From contig FR884017.1 in the NCBI GenBank assembly GCA_000435495.1, forward strand, positions 1 through 19,868: a DNA stretch of 19,868 nt, given 5' to 3'. Below, in pieces: positions 6,100 to 14,367 of this stretch (within the stretch, counting starts at the first letter, position 1; every line of letters begins with the position of its first letter). Made by a program: the position numbers and the translations under genes. The notes beneath the pieces are model-generated. The model searched no databases and had not been told where the DNA came from. It worked only from the letters and a program-made list of their open reading frames with translations. This stretch comes from Firmicutes bacterium CAG:552. Lineage in GTDB: Bacteria > Bacillota > Clostridia > Christensenellales > Pumilibacteraceae.

Positions 6100-6525
6100 T
6101 TATTCGAATTTGTTGTGGATGACTAGCGGCCAAAGCGTGGAGTCGCAAACTTTCCTTGCCGATATAATCGCTTCCGCTTTAGTTTGTTCGGTACAATGGG
6201 GAACGATCTCGTCTTCGGTATAAAAATCCACTTCCCATGTTTTAAGAGTGTGGTTGTACAAGACATGAACAACCGTTTCTTTGGGCTTTTCGCCGGGAAT
6301 ATGCTCGTCGGCTTCGACCGTGGCGGCGGGCGGTACGGTTTTGGGCTGTGTTTCTTTAATTTTTTCGGCTGCCTTATCCACCGATTCGTCGATATTATCC
6401 GGTACGTAATTATTAGGTCGTTTTTGCAAACGTGCAAATACTATAACGACTATCGCAAATACGACAACAGTCGCTCCGATTATTACGTATACATACGGCT
6501 GCGCCGCATTAAATAACAAAAACAC
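6100..6525 (-). CDS. Single-pass membrane protein with DUF2188-like C-terminal domain
   Basis: The 141-residue product has one strong membrane segment (about 11-32, VYVIIGATVVVFAIVVIVF) followed by a basic stop (RLQKR). A charged, proline-rich linker follows (35-84). The C-terminal domain (85-140, VVHVLYNHTLKTWEVDFY through LWPLVIHNKFE) resembles small DUF2188 proteins in its opening HV, the central tryptophan, the KAEAI..AR helix and the closing VIH. The domain most likely faces the cytoplasm; its role is unknown. The start is a GTG with GGGAGG 11 nt upstream (6542-6537), slightly far. No in-frame ATG exists near it. The gene has its own promoter and terminator and is divergent from birA. 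Confidence 0.7.
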   Translation of the reverse strand: MFLLFNAAQPYVYVIIGATVVVFAIVVIVFARLQKRPNNYVPDNIDESVDKAAEKIKETQPKTVPPAATVEADEHIPGEKPKETVVHVLYNHTLKTWEVDFYTEDEIVPHCTEQTKAEAIISARKVCDSTLWPLVIHNKFE

Positions 6526-6549
6526 GTTAAATATTTCCTCCCTGATTCA

Positions 6550-6578
6550 ATTATATTACAATTTTAATCGTTTGTAAA
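6550..6578 (-). promoter_or_regulatory. Promoter of the DUF2188-like membrane protein gene
   Basis: On the minus strand TTTACA (6578-6573) and TATAAT (6555-6550) are 17 bp apart, close to consensus. It stands back to back with the birA promoter, with 20 bp between the two -35 boxes. Confidence 0.8.
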
Positions 6579-6598
6579 GTCATTTCCGGCAAAAAAGG

Positions 6599-6627
6599 TT
6601 GCAAATTTGCGATAGTAGTGATATTAT
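6599..6627 (+). promoter_or_regulatory. Promoter of birA, placed for a leaderless mRNA
   Basis: TTGCAA (6599-6604) and TATTAT (6622-6627) are 17 bp apart with an extended -10 (TGA, 6619-6621). The -10 box ends 6 nt before the ATG at 6634, so transcription should begin at or within a base or two of the start codon. No Shine-Dalgarno sequence is present. Confidence 0.7.
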
Positions 6628-6633
6628 TTACCT

Positions 6634-7338
6634 ATGGAATCGATAAATGAAGAGATTTTGAAAAGTTACGGAATAACGGCGACGGTGCTCGACGCTTGCG
6701 AAAGCACGAACGAGCATGCTCTTATCAACGGAGGCGTGGTTTTTGCCCGAACGCAAAGCGGCGGCAGAGGTCGTAACGGACGTAATTTTTATTCGGGAGA
6801 AGGCGGTATTTATACTTCGATTGCTTTTGACGTAATCGATGAAAAAATCAACGTGCAAGGCAGCCGTATTCCTTTTTCGCCTGCGTCGCTCACTGTTTCG
6901 GCAGGTTGCGCCGTTTGTAAACTTTTGATAGAATACGGATTTGATGCTTCCATTAAGTGGGTAAACGATGTTTTTGTCGCCGGTAAAAAAGTATGCGGAA
7001 TTTTGGCGGAAAGGCGAGGCGACAGGGTAGTTATAGGTATAGGCATCGATTATGCGTCCGAGCTTCCCGATTCGCTCAAGGATATAGCCGCCCCACTGTT
7101 TTCCGAAGCCGACGGCATAAATTTATTTGCAGCCGAACTTTATCGAAAACTTTATTGCGAATTGTCTGCTTGCGATTACGATTACTATAAATCGCATTGT
7201 TTTACTATCGGCAAATATGTTAGCACCTGCAACGGCGAGGGAGTTGCGGAAGATATAGAAGACGGATGCTTGGTAGTAAAAACTGAAAAAGGGAGAATTA
7301 AGGTGTTTTCGGGCGAAGCCGTAATACTAAAGAATTGA
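6634..7338 (+). CDS. birA: Biotin--[acetyl-CoA-carboxylase] ligase, without DNA-binding domain
   Basis: The 234-residue enzyme activates biotin as biotinyl-AMP and transfers it to a lysine of biotin carrier proteins in the cytoplasm. Motifs are STNE (24-27), the adenylate loop GGRGRNGR (43-50) and KWVNDVF (108-114) with K108 as the conserved lysine. GILAE (122-126) and GIGIDY follow, then a short C-terminal beta domain. KWVND instead of the usual KWPND, and GIGIDY instead of GIGIN, are small deviations. It begins directly with the catalytic domain and lacks the N-terminal helix-turn-helix, so it cannot act as the classical biotin repressor. No other biotin gene is nearby. The ATG has no Shine-Dalgarno; see its promoter. 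Confidence 0.92.
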   Translation: MESINEEILKSYGITATVLDACESTNEHALINGGVVFARTQSGGRGRNGRNFYSGEGGIYTSIAFDVIDEKINVQGSRIPFSPASLTVSAGCAVCKLLIEYGFDASIKWVNDVFVAGKKVCGILAERRGDRVVIGIGIDYASELPDSLKDIAAPLFSEADGINLFAAELYRKLYCELSACDYDYYKSHCFTIGKYVSTCNGEGVAEDIEDGCLVVKTEKGRIKVFSGEAVILKN

Positions 7339-7355
7339 AAAGTCTATGAAAAAGA

Positions 7356-7384
7356 TTGATTTGTAAAAGAAACTGTGTTATACT
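7356..7384 (+). promoter_or_regulatory. Promoter of the rho-like/secA/prfB/tsaD/mnmA/M42 operon
   Basis: TTGATT (7356-7361) and TATACT (7379-7384) are 17 bp apart, with an extended -10 (TGT, 7376-7378). The start would be near 7391, leaving a leader of about 90 nt. No other strong promoter was seen before 15399, and the six genes are tightly spaced. Confidence 0.8.
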
Positions 7385-7479
7385 GATTATGGATAACTTT
7401 ACGGACTGAGTTTTAAGGGAAAAATACGGCGGCATAGGAAGAAAATCAGTTTACCGTTACAAAGATTAGGAGAAAAATT

Positions 7480-8379
7480 ATGGCAAGAAAAAAAAGCAAA
7501 CCTTCCGTTAGGATAGAATACGACATGCTTTCCGACGAGTTAAAGAAGATGTACGACGAAATATATTTGACTTTGAAAAAGAAAAATATATTCGAACTCA
7601 GACAGGAAGCGCAGGAGTTGTCAATCGGCGCACCCACCAGGCTGCAAAAGGCAGAACTGGTAAGACGTATGGCGGACAAGCTCGTGTCCGATTACGTGCC
7701 GGAGGACATGACTCAGGTCGAAAATGAGGTTAAGGGCATATATTTCAATGGATATCTCGATGATATCGTTGTGCCGAAAGCGCTTATCGAACGATGGAAA
7801 CTTCGGGACGGTGACGTTATAACCGGAACATACGCAAAATCCGAGAGTTGCGGATATGTGATGATAGGTATAAACAAAACCGAGCATGACATTTCCGCAG
7901 ACCGACCTCGATTTGAACAGTTACAGGCGCAGGCAGGCGAGAAAATGATACTTTGCAACGCAGCGAAAGCGAAGTTCCCCGGTCTTAAAAAGGGCGAAAG
8001 AGTGCTTATGAGTTCGTTTACCGCAGAGGAAGGCAAAAAAATTTCCGAATGGTTTGAAAATTGTCTGTTTATCCCCATCGGAGTGTTGCCCGAAAGCAAG
8101 TTTAACGACGAGCAGTTTGCCGTACCGTTCGATATGTCTGCCGAGGACTCGACAAAGACGGTGCTGACCGCTGTTTCGAGAGCAAAAAGATTGTGCGAAG
8201 AAGGCAAAGATGTGGTAATCGTAGCGAGCGGGTTAAGCTTACTCGGTGACAGAGATGCCGAAAGGGCAGTGTTCGGAGTCGGAAGAAATTTCAATTACGG
8301 CAGCATAACGGTGATAGCCGACGAAGACAAAGAAAAAGAAAACGGAGCTTACGCAAAGGCTGCTACGCGCATTATTTAA
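7480..8379 (+). CDS. Rho-like protein with degenerate ATPase domain
   Basis: The 299-residue protein follows the plan of transcription termination factor Rho but has lost its catalytic parts. Residues 36-64 (NIFELRQEAQELSIG...KAELVRRM) form a Rho N-terminal helix bundle. Residues 85-136 match the RNA-binding OB fold (DIVVPKALIERWKLRDGDVITG), but the GFGFLR-type RNP1 stretch is missing. From 160 on the ATPase core is recognisable yet broken: GERVLMSSFTAEEGKK (172-187) stands where Rho has GQRGLIVAPPKAGKT, the LLIDERPEEV segment is gone, and KDVVIVASGLSLL (243-255) has A249 where Walker B has Asp. FGVGRNFNYGSITVIA (265-280) matches FGAARNVEEGGSLTIIA closely. The Q-loop and C-terminal end are missing (Rho is about 420 residues or more). 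AGGAG (7468-7472) sits 7 nt before the ATG. ATP hydrolysis is unlikely; RNA binding or regulation is possible. Confidence 0.78.
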   Translation: MARKKSKPSVRIEYDMLSDELKKMYDEIYLTLKKKNIFELRQEAQELSIGAPTRLQKAELVRRMADKLVSDYVPEDMTQVENEVKGIYFNGYLDDIVVPKALIERWKLRDGDVITGTYAKSESCGYVMIGINKTEHDISADRPRFEQLQAQAGEKMILCNAAKAKFPGLKKGERVLMSSFTAEEGKKISEWFENCLFIPIGVLPESKFNDEQFAVPFDMSAEDSTKTVLTAVSRAKRLCEEGKDVVIVASGLSLLGDRDAERAVFGVGRNFNYGSITVIADEDKEKENGAYAKAATRII

Positions 8380-8389
8380 GGGGAACTAG

Positions 8390-11131
8390 ATGGGACTTAT
8401 TTCATTTCTTAAAGGCGGTAACAACCGCAGGCAGATAGAAAAATTAGAAAGAATCGTAGATAAGATAGAGGAGCTTGAACCTCGCTTCGAATCTTATTCG
8501 GACGAGCAGCTTAGAGAAATGACTGCGGAATTTAAACGCAGACTTAATGAAAATTACGAAACGTTGGACGATATTCTGCCCGAGGCGTTCGCCGTCGTAA
8601 GAGAAGCGGCAAAGAGAGTCTTGGGTATGCGTCATTTCCGAGTGCAGCTTATGGGCGGTATCGTTCATCATCAGGGACGTATAGCGGAGATGCGTACCGG
8701 CGAAGGTAAAACTTTGGTTGCTACTTTGCCCGCTTATCTTAATGCGCTTACCGGAAAAGGAGTGCATGTCGTTACCGTAAACGATTATCTTGCAAAGCGT
8801 GACTCCGAGTGGATGGGCAAGGTGCATAGATTCCTCGGACTTACCGTAGGAGTTATAATCGCCGGCATGAGTCACGAGCAAAAGAAGGCGGCGTATGCGT
8901 GCGATATAACGTACGGCACGAATAACGAGTTCGGATTCGACTACCTCAGAGACAATATGGTAGTTTACGAAAAAGATTTGGTACAAAGAGGACTAAATTA
9001 CGCAATTATAGACGAGGTCGACAGCATACTTATCGACGAAGCTCGTACTCCGCTTATAATAAGCTCGGCGGGCGGAAGGTCCAGCGACATGTACGCTATC
9101 GCAAACAAATTCGTTCGCACTCTTAAGGCGTCCACCAACATCGACGACGAAGGTAAAACACAAGACGACGAAGAAGCCAACGGCGATTATGAAATAGACA
9201 AAAAGAAGAAAGCCGTAAACCTTACCGAAAGAGGTAACCGCAAGGCAGAAAAATTCTTTAATATAGACGATATAACAAATGTGGAACATTCCGAGTTGAA
9301 CCACTATATCAATAATGCGTTAAAAGCCGTTTACCTTATGAAAAAGGACGAGAATTATATCGTAGACGGCGGCGAAGTTCTCATAGTAGACGAGTTTACC
9401 GGACGAGTGATGGTGGGCAGAAGATACAGCGACGGTTTGCATCAGGCAATCGAGGCTAAGGAAAACGTACGCATTCAGAACGAAAATCGTACGAGAGCCA
9501 CGATTACTTTCCAAAATTATTTTAAGCTTTATACCAAGCTTAGCGGCATGACCGGTACGGCTAAAACCGAAGAAACGGAGTTCAGGGGTATTTACGGATT
9601 GGACGTAGTTACCATTCCCACCAATCGTCCCAGTATTCGTATAGACGAAGAAGATGCGGTTTACAGCACGCTTAAGGGCAAGTTTAATGCGATAATAAAG
9701 GACGTAGAAGATTGTTATAAGCGCGGTCAGCCTGTATTGGTTGGTACTACGACGGTAGATAAGAGCGAAGATTTGAGCAAAATGCTGCGTCAGCACAAAA
9801 TTCCGCATAACGTTCTTAATGCAAAGAACCATCTCAAGGAAGCGGAAATAATAGCGCAGGCAGGCAAAAAAGGGCAGGTAACCATAGCCACCAATATGGC
9901 GGGCAGAGGTACGGATATTATGCTCGGCGGTAACGCCGAATATCTTGCGATGCAGCGAATGCGTGCGGACGGAATGAGTGAGGAAACCATTTATAATGCC
10001 ACCTCTTACTTTAATACCGACGATCCGGAGATTTTGCAGGCGAGAAAAACATATCAGGACTTGTACGACAAATATAAGGGCGAAATCTCGCAAGAGAAAG
10101 AAGAAGTAAAGAAGCTCGGCGGTTTGCGCATTATAGGTACGGAGCGTCACGAATCCCGACGTATCGACAATCAGCTCAGAGGTCGTGCCGGCAGACAGGG
10201 CGATGAAGGCAGCACGAAATTTTACTTGTCCATGGAAGACGACATGATTCGACTTTTCGGCGGTGACAGAATGAAGAGAATTGCCGACATGTTTAAGCTT
10301 AGCGAGGACGAGGCTCTGCAGGTAAGAATGCTTTCAAGAGGCATAGAGAATGCGCAAAAAGAACTTGAGGGCAGAAATTTCCGGGCAAGAAAAACCGTAC
10401 TCGAGTACGACGACGTAATGAACGTTCAGCGTCATACCGTTTACGAAGAACGTAATCGAGTGCTTAGGGGAGAATCCGTCCACGAAACTATTCTGGAAAT
10501 GATGCGTACCCAAATAGACATCATCGTCTCTCGTTACACCAATCCGAAACTAGATTGGGAAGAATGGGACGTCGAAGAGATGAATAAGGAAGTAAACAGA
10601 ATGTTACTTCCCGACGAAGAAGAGTATTTTACTCCCGAAAATATGAAAGACAAAGATATTTCGGAGTTAAAGGATATGCTTTACGAAAGTATGCAGCAGG
10701 TATATAATGCAAAGATTACTGCGGCTGCCGAAATAGGATGCGATTTCGAAGAAGTTGAAAGAATTATTCTTCTTAAAATAGTGGACAACAAATGGACTGA
10801 CCATATAGATATTATGGACGGACTGCGCAGAGATATCGGACTTCAGGCATACGGACAACAGAATCCAGTAATGATGTACAAAAAAGAAGGATTTGATTTG
10901 TTCGAAGAGATGAACGACAATATAAGAGAGCAGACTGTTGCCTATCTTATGAGAGTAAGCGTAGAAAAGGCGCCCACCAGACGAGAAGAACAAAATGTGG
11001 GCTTGATAGCAAGCAGCAACGGTTCGAGAACCGCTCGCACCCCCGTTGTAAATGACAAAAAGGTAGGACCTAACGATCCGTGTCCTTGCGGAAGCGGTAA
11101 AAAGTACAAACATTGCTGCATGAAGAAGTGA
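8390..11131 (+). CDS. secA: Preprotein translocase ATPase SecA
   Basis: The 913-residue motor drives unfolded preproteins through SecYEG at the cytoplasmic membrane. Visible parts are the N-terminal helix MGLISFLKGG, Walker A MRTGEGKT (101-108), Walker B DEVD (208-211) and the TYGTNNEFGFDYLRDNM signature. The second nucleotide-binding fold contains TNMAGRGTDI, and RGRAGRQGDEG follows. The C-terminus is the SEC-C zinc-binding tail with C898, C900, C909 and C910, used in other bacteria to contact SecB or ribosomes. A lysine- and acid-rich stretch in the preprotein cross-linking domain (about 250-275) looks like an ordinary loop insertion. The ATG follows the previous stop by 10 nt, with AAGGGG as ribosome binding site. 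Full length; no lesion seen. Confidence 0.98.
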   Translation: MGLISFLKGGNNRRQIEKLERIVDKIEELEPRFESYSDEQLREMTAEFKRRLNENYETLDDILPEAFAVVREAAKRVLGMRHFRVQLMGGIVHHQGRIAEMRTGEGKTLVATLPAYLNALTGKGVHVVTVNDYLAKRDSEWMGKVHRFLGLTVGVIIAGMSHEQKKAAYACDITYGTNNEFGFDYLRDNMVVYEKDLVQRGLNYAIIDEVDSILIDEARTPLIISSAGGRSSDMYAIANKFVRTLKASTNIDDEGKTQDDEEANGDYEIDKKKKAVNLTERGNRKAEKFFNIDDITNVEHSELNHYINNALKAVYLMKKDENYIVDGGEVLIVDEFTGRVMVGRRYSDGLHQAIEAKENVRIQNENRTRATITFQNYFKLYTKLSGMTGTAKTEETEFRGIYGLDVVTIPTNRPSIRIDEEDAVYSTLKGKFNAIIKDVEDCYKRGQPVLVGTTTVDKSEDLSKMLRQHKIPHNVLNAKNHLKEAEIIAQAGKKGQVTIATNMAGRGTDIMLGGNAEYLAMQRMRADGMSEETIYNATSYFNTDDPEILQARKTYQDLYDKYKGEISQEKEEVKKLGGLRIIGTERHESRRIDNQLRGRAGRQGDEGSTKFYLSMEDDMIRLFGGDRMKRIADMFKLSEDEALQVRMLSRGIENAQKELEGRNFRARKTVLEYDDVMNVQRHTVYEERNRVLRGESVHETILEMMRTQIDIIVSRYTNPKLDWEEWDVEEMNKEVNRMLLPDEEEYFTPENMKDKDISELKDMLYESMQQVYNAKITAAAEIGCDFEEVERIILLKIVDNKWTDHIDIMDGLRRDIGLQAYGQQNPVMMYKKEGFDLFEEMNDNIREQTVAYLMRVSVEKAPTRREEQNVGLIASSNGSRTARTPVVNDKKVGPNDPCPCGSGKKYKHCCMKK

Positions 11132-11138
11132 GAATTCG

Positions 11139-12236
11139 ATGGTAGTATTAGACGATATAAAAGCAAGAATCAAGGCGTTAAAGACCAAATTCGACGGATG
11201 TTTGGAGTTTTTCGATCCGAACAAGTTGACGCAGCGAAAAAAAGAACTTGCTTTATTGCAAGAAGATCCGGAGTTGTTTAAGGATGTAAAACGAGCGCAA
11301 AACATTAATGCCGAAGCCAAGGCGGTAAACGACAAACTCGAAGATATAAAGCGCAAAGAAGCGCTGATAAAAGATGCGGACGGTTACGTAGAACTCATCG
11401 AAGCCGAAAATGACGAAAGTCTGGTACCCGAACTCGAAGAGCTTGTCGAAAGTCTGGAAAAAGATATAGAGACAATGCACCTTACTACGTTGCTCAGGGG
11501 AGAATACGACGCAAATAACGCCATACTTACTCTGCATGCAGGCGCAGGCGGCACCGAAGCGCAGGACTGGACGGAAATGCTTTATCGTATGTATCGCATG
11601 TACGCCGAAAAAAACGGTTTTACGGTAGAGGTTTTGGACGTTCTCGACGGCGATGAGGCAGGACTTAAAAGCATAACGTTTTTGGTAAAAGGCCGCAATG
11701 CGTACGGATATCTTAAGGCAGAAAAAGGCGTTCACAGATTGGTACGAATATCGCCGTTTGATTCCAATGCGCGAAGGCACACGTCGTTTGCGAGCTTGGA
11801 AGTTATGCCGGAAATAGAAAACGATACTTCGGTTGTAATCAGACCGGAGGATATCAGGATAGACACCTATCGAAGTAGCGGCGCAGGCGGTCAGCACATT
11901 AATAAGACGGATAGCGCCGTACGAATAACTCATATTCCGACAGGAATAGTCGTGTCTTGTCAGAACGAACGCAGCCAAATCCAAAACAAAGAAACGGCTT
12001 TTCGCATGCTTACGAGCAAACTCGTAGAATTAAAAGAGCGTGAAAACATGGAAAAGGCGGCAGGCATTAAGGGCGAAATAAAGAAAATAGAATGGGGAAG
12101 TCAGATACGCTCGTATGTTTTTCAGCCGTATACTCTTGTAAAAGATCATCGTACTTCCTACGAGGATCCGGACATCGGTTCGGTAATGAACGGCAACATC
12201 GACGAGTTTATTTTCGACTATCTGAGAAAGGCGTGA
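11139..12236 (+). CDS. prfB: Peptide chain release factor 2, without programmed frameshift
   Basis: The 365-residue factor releases peptides at UGA and UAA. It has the RF2-type tripeptide SPF (205-207) and the catalytic GGQ (250-252) in GAGGQHINKTDSAVRITH. In many bacteria prfB holds an in-frame UGA near codon 25 that must be bypassed by +1 frameshifting; here the corresponding stretch (FDGCLEFFDPNKL, residues 18-30) is read straight through with no stop and no CTTTGA slippery site. The N-terminal helices are otherwise normal. The start ATG is 7 nt after the secA stop; the ribosome binding site is weak (GAAGTGAG), consistent with coupling to secA. UGA ends both prfB and tsaD here, so RF2 is needed. 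Confidence 0.97.
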   Translation: MVVLDDIKARIKALKTKFDGCLEFFDPNKLTQRKKELALLQEDPELFKDVKRAQNINAEAKAVNDKLEDIKRKEALIKDADGYVELIEAENDESLVPELEELVESLEKDIETMHLTTLLRGEYDANNAILTLHAGAGGTEAQDWTEMLYRMYRMYAEKNGFTVEVLDVLDGDEAGLKSITFLVKGRNAYGYLKAEKGVHRLVRISPFDSNARRHTSFASLEVMPEIENDTSVVIRPEDIRIDTYRSSGAGGQHINKTDSAVRITHIPTGIVVSCQNERSQIQNKETAFRMLTSKLVELKERENMEKAAGIKGEIKKIEWGSQIRSYVFQPYTLVKDHRTSYEDPDIGSVMNGNIDEFIFDYLRKA

Positions 12237-12237
12237 T

Positions 12238-13278
12238 ATGTATAGCGGAACAAAAGCAAAATTCGATTCGCTTAAGGGCGGAAATCCGCTCGTATTGGGC
12301 ATAGAAAGTTCGTGTGACGAAACTGCGGTTGCCGTACTCAGAGGACGTAAAGTTTTGTCGTCGGTAATTGCGTCACAAGTGCCTATTCATAGAATTTACG
12401 GGGGCGTCGTTCCCGAAGTAGCGTCGAGAAATCATACCGACGCTATTTTACCGTGTATAGACCATGCGTTGCAAGATGCTGCCGTTACGCTCGACGATAT
12501 AGACTGCATAGGCGTTACTTACGGAGCCGGACTTATAGGCGCATTGCTTGTCGGCGTTTCATCAGCGAAAGCGCTTGCCATGGCAAAAAGTATTCCTTTA
12601 ATTAAAGTTAATCATATCGAAGGACACATTTGCGCAAATTATATAGAACATGATATAAAGCCGCCTTTTTTGGCGTTGGTCGCAAGCGGCGGACATACGT
12701 CGATAATAGACGTAGTAGGTTACAATAAATACATAACGGTAGGAGAAACCAAGGACGACGCCATAGGCGAGGCATTCGACAAAGTTGCGAGAATGTTAGG
12801 ATTGCCATACCCCGGTGGTCCCGAGGTAGATAAGCTGGCAAAGCAAGGGACTCCGTGTATTAAGTTTTATAAGCACGCTAAAGGCGTCAGCAGAGACTTG
12901 TCGCTGAGCTATTCCGGACTGAAAACGGCTGTAGTTAATTTTATTCATAACAGCAATCAAAAGTGCGAAAGCATAAACAAAGCGAATGTATGCGCTTCGT
13001 TTACAAAAGAGGCGGTAGATATTTTGGTGGACACGGCAATAGAGGCTGCGAAAAGACAATGCCGTAAGACGATTGCCTTAGCGGGCGGCGTAGCAGCAAA
13101 TTCTTATCTTCGTCAACGTCTTTTGACTGAGGGCGAGAAGTGCGGATTCAAAGTTATTTATCCGTCGCCGATTCTTTGCACGGATAACGGAATGATGATT
13201 GCAATGCGGGCGTATTATTCGGCGACGGAAGGATGCGATTACGCAGATATGACTCTTAATGCGAGGCCGAATCTATGA
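12238..13278 (+). CDS. tsaD: tRNA N6-adenosine threonylcarbamoyltransferase TsaD
   Basis: The 346-residue ASKHA-fold enzyme transfers threonylcarbamoyl to A37 of tRNAs that read ANN codons, with TsaB, TsaE and TsaC (not in the window). Motifs are GIESSCDETA (21-30), the metal-binding HIEGH (H126, H130), VASGGHTS (148-155), the nucleotide-binding DAIGEAFDKVARMLGL, SYSGLKTA, and D316 in CTDNGMM as third metal ligand. It has about 18 extra residues before the usual start. The ATG at 12238 is 1 nt after the prfB stop with AAAGG upstream; an in-frame TTG at 12295 would give a family-sized N-terminus but is less likely. The stop overlaps the mnmA start by 4 nt (ATGA). Confidence 0.97.
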   Translation: MYSGTKAKFDSLKGGNPLVLGIESSCDETAVAVLRGRKVLSSVIASQVPIHRIYGGVVPEVASRNHTDAILPCIDHALQDAAVTLDDIDCIGVTYGAGLIGALLVGVSSAKALAMAKSIPLIKVNHIEGHICANYIEHDIKPPFLALVASGGHTSIIDVVGYNKYITVGETKDDAIGEAFDKVARMLGLPYPGGPEVDKLAKQGTPCIKFYKHAKGVSRDLSLSYSGLKTAVVNFIHNSNQKCESINKANVCASFTKEAVDILVDTAIEAAKRQCRKTIALAGGVAANSYLRQRLLTEGEKCGFKVIYPSPILCTDNGMMIAMRAYYSATEGCDYADMTLNARPNL

Positions 13279-14351
13279 GCAAAAGCGTGGTTATAGGAAT
13301 GAGCGGCGGCGTGGATTCGTCGGTAGCGGCTTTGCTGCTTAAAGAGCAAGGATATGACGTAGTAGGCTTGTTTATGCACAATTGGGAAGAGCAAGAAGGC
13401 GGTCAATGTACTTCGGCGGAAGATTGGGCAGACGTGCAAGCGGTTTGCGGAAAATTGGGCATAAAACATTATTCGGTAAACTTTGCAAAAGAATATCAAG
13501 ATAGGGTTTTTGACTATTTTCTCAGCGAATATAAAGCCGGTCGAACGCCGAATCCGGACGTGTTATGTAACAGAGAAATAAAGTTCGGGGTATTTCGTTC
13601 GTATGCTCTTAAGCTCGGAGATTATGTTGCAACCGGACATTATTGCGACATCGGTTATGACGGCGACGACGTACAACTTCTTAAAGCAGCCGACTCAAAC
13701 AAGGACCAGACTTACTTTTTGTGCGATACGGCGACGGATAATTTGCGTAACGTAATGTTCCCGCTCGGCAAAATGCTAAAGCCGCAGGTGAGAGAAATAG
13801 CGGACAGGTATGGATTGGCAACATCCAAAAAGAAAGATTCAACGGGTATATGCTTTATAGGCGAACGAAAATTCCGAGAATTTTTGTCAGAGTATTTGCC
13901 GGCTAAACCGGGAAAAATAGTGGATACTTCCGGCAGAAAAGTGGGCGAACATTGCGGGCTTATGTACTATACGCTCGGGCAGCGTAGAGGCTTGGGAATA
14001 GGCGGCGTTAAAGGCGAGGCGCAAGATAGATGGTACGTTGTCGAAAAACGTATGCAAGACAACGTGCTTGTCGTTTCGTGCGGCGAGGGCGAGGAGCTTA
14101 TGAGTAATTCGTTGGTTACCGATAAGATGAATTTTATCGGTAAAGCGAATCTTCCGGACTCTTTCGAGTGCACGGCAAAATTCAGGTATCGTCAGCCCGA
14201 GCAAAAGGTAAAAGCTACGATAAATCGAGACGGAACGACTTTTATAGAATTTGACGAGCCTCAAAGAGCGATTACGCCCGGACAATATGCCGTACTTTAC
14301 TACGGTAACAGATGTTTAGGCGGAGCGGTTATAAAAGAATTTTACAAATAA
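13275..14351 (+). CDS. mnmA: tRNA-specific 2-thiouridylase MnmA
   Basis: The 358-residue enzyme adds sulfur to U34 of tRNAs for Lys, Glu and Gln, using a persulfide from a cysteine desulfurase. It has the PP-loop MSGGVDSS (9-16), the catalytic cysteine C98 in NPDVLCNREIKF, ATGHY (119-123), DQTYFL, and the second catalytic cysteine C193 in STGICFIGERKF. The central LGQRRGLGIGG and the C-terminal beta-barrel domain complete the family layout. Length is as usual. The ATG overlaps the tsaD stop (ATGA), so translation is coupled. No desulfurase gene is near. Confidence 0.97.
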   Translation: MSKSVVIGMSGGVDSSVAALLLKEQGYDVVGLFMHNWEEQEGGQCTSAEDWADVQAVCGKLGIKHYSVNFAKEYQDRVFDYFLSEYKAGRTPNPDVLCNREIKFGVFRSYALKLGDYVATGHYCDIGYDGDDVQLLKAADSNKDQTYFLCDTATDNLRNVMFPLGKMLKPQVREIADRYGLATSKKKDSTGICFIGERKFREFLSEYLPAKPGKIVDTSGRKVGEHCGLMYYTLGQRRGLGIGGVKGEAQDRWYVVEKRMQDNVLVVSCGEGEELMSNSLVTDKMNFIGKANLPDSFECTAKFRYRQPEQKVKATINRDGTTFIEFDEPQRAITPGQYAVLYYGNRCLGGAVIKEFYK

Positions 14352-14367
14352 GAAAACGGAGGTTTTT

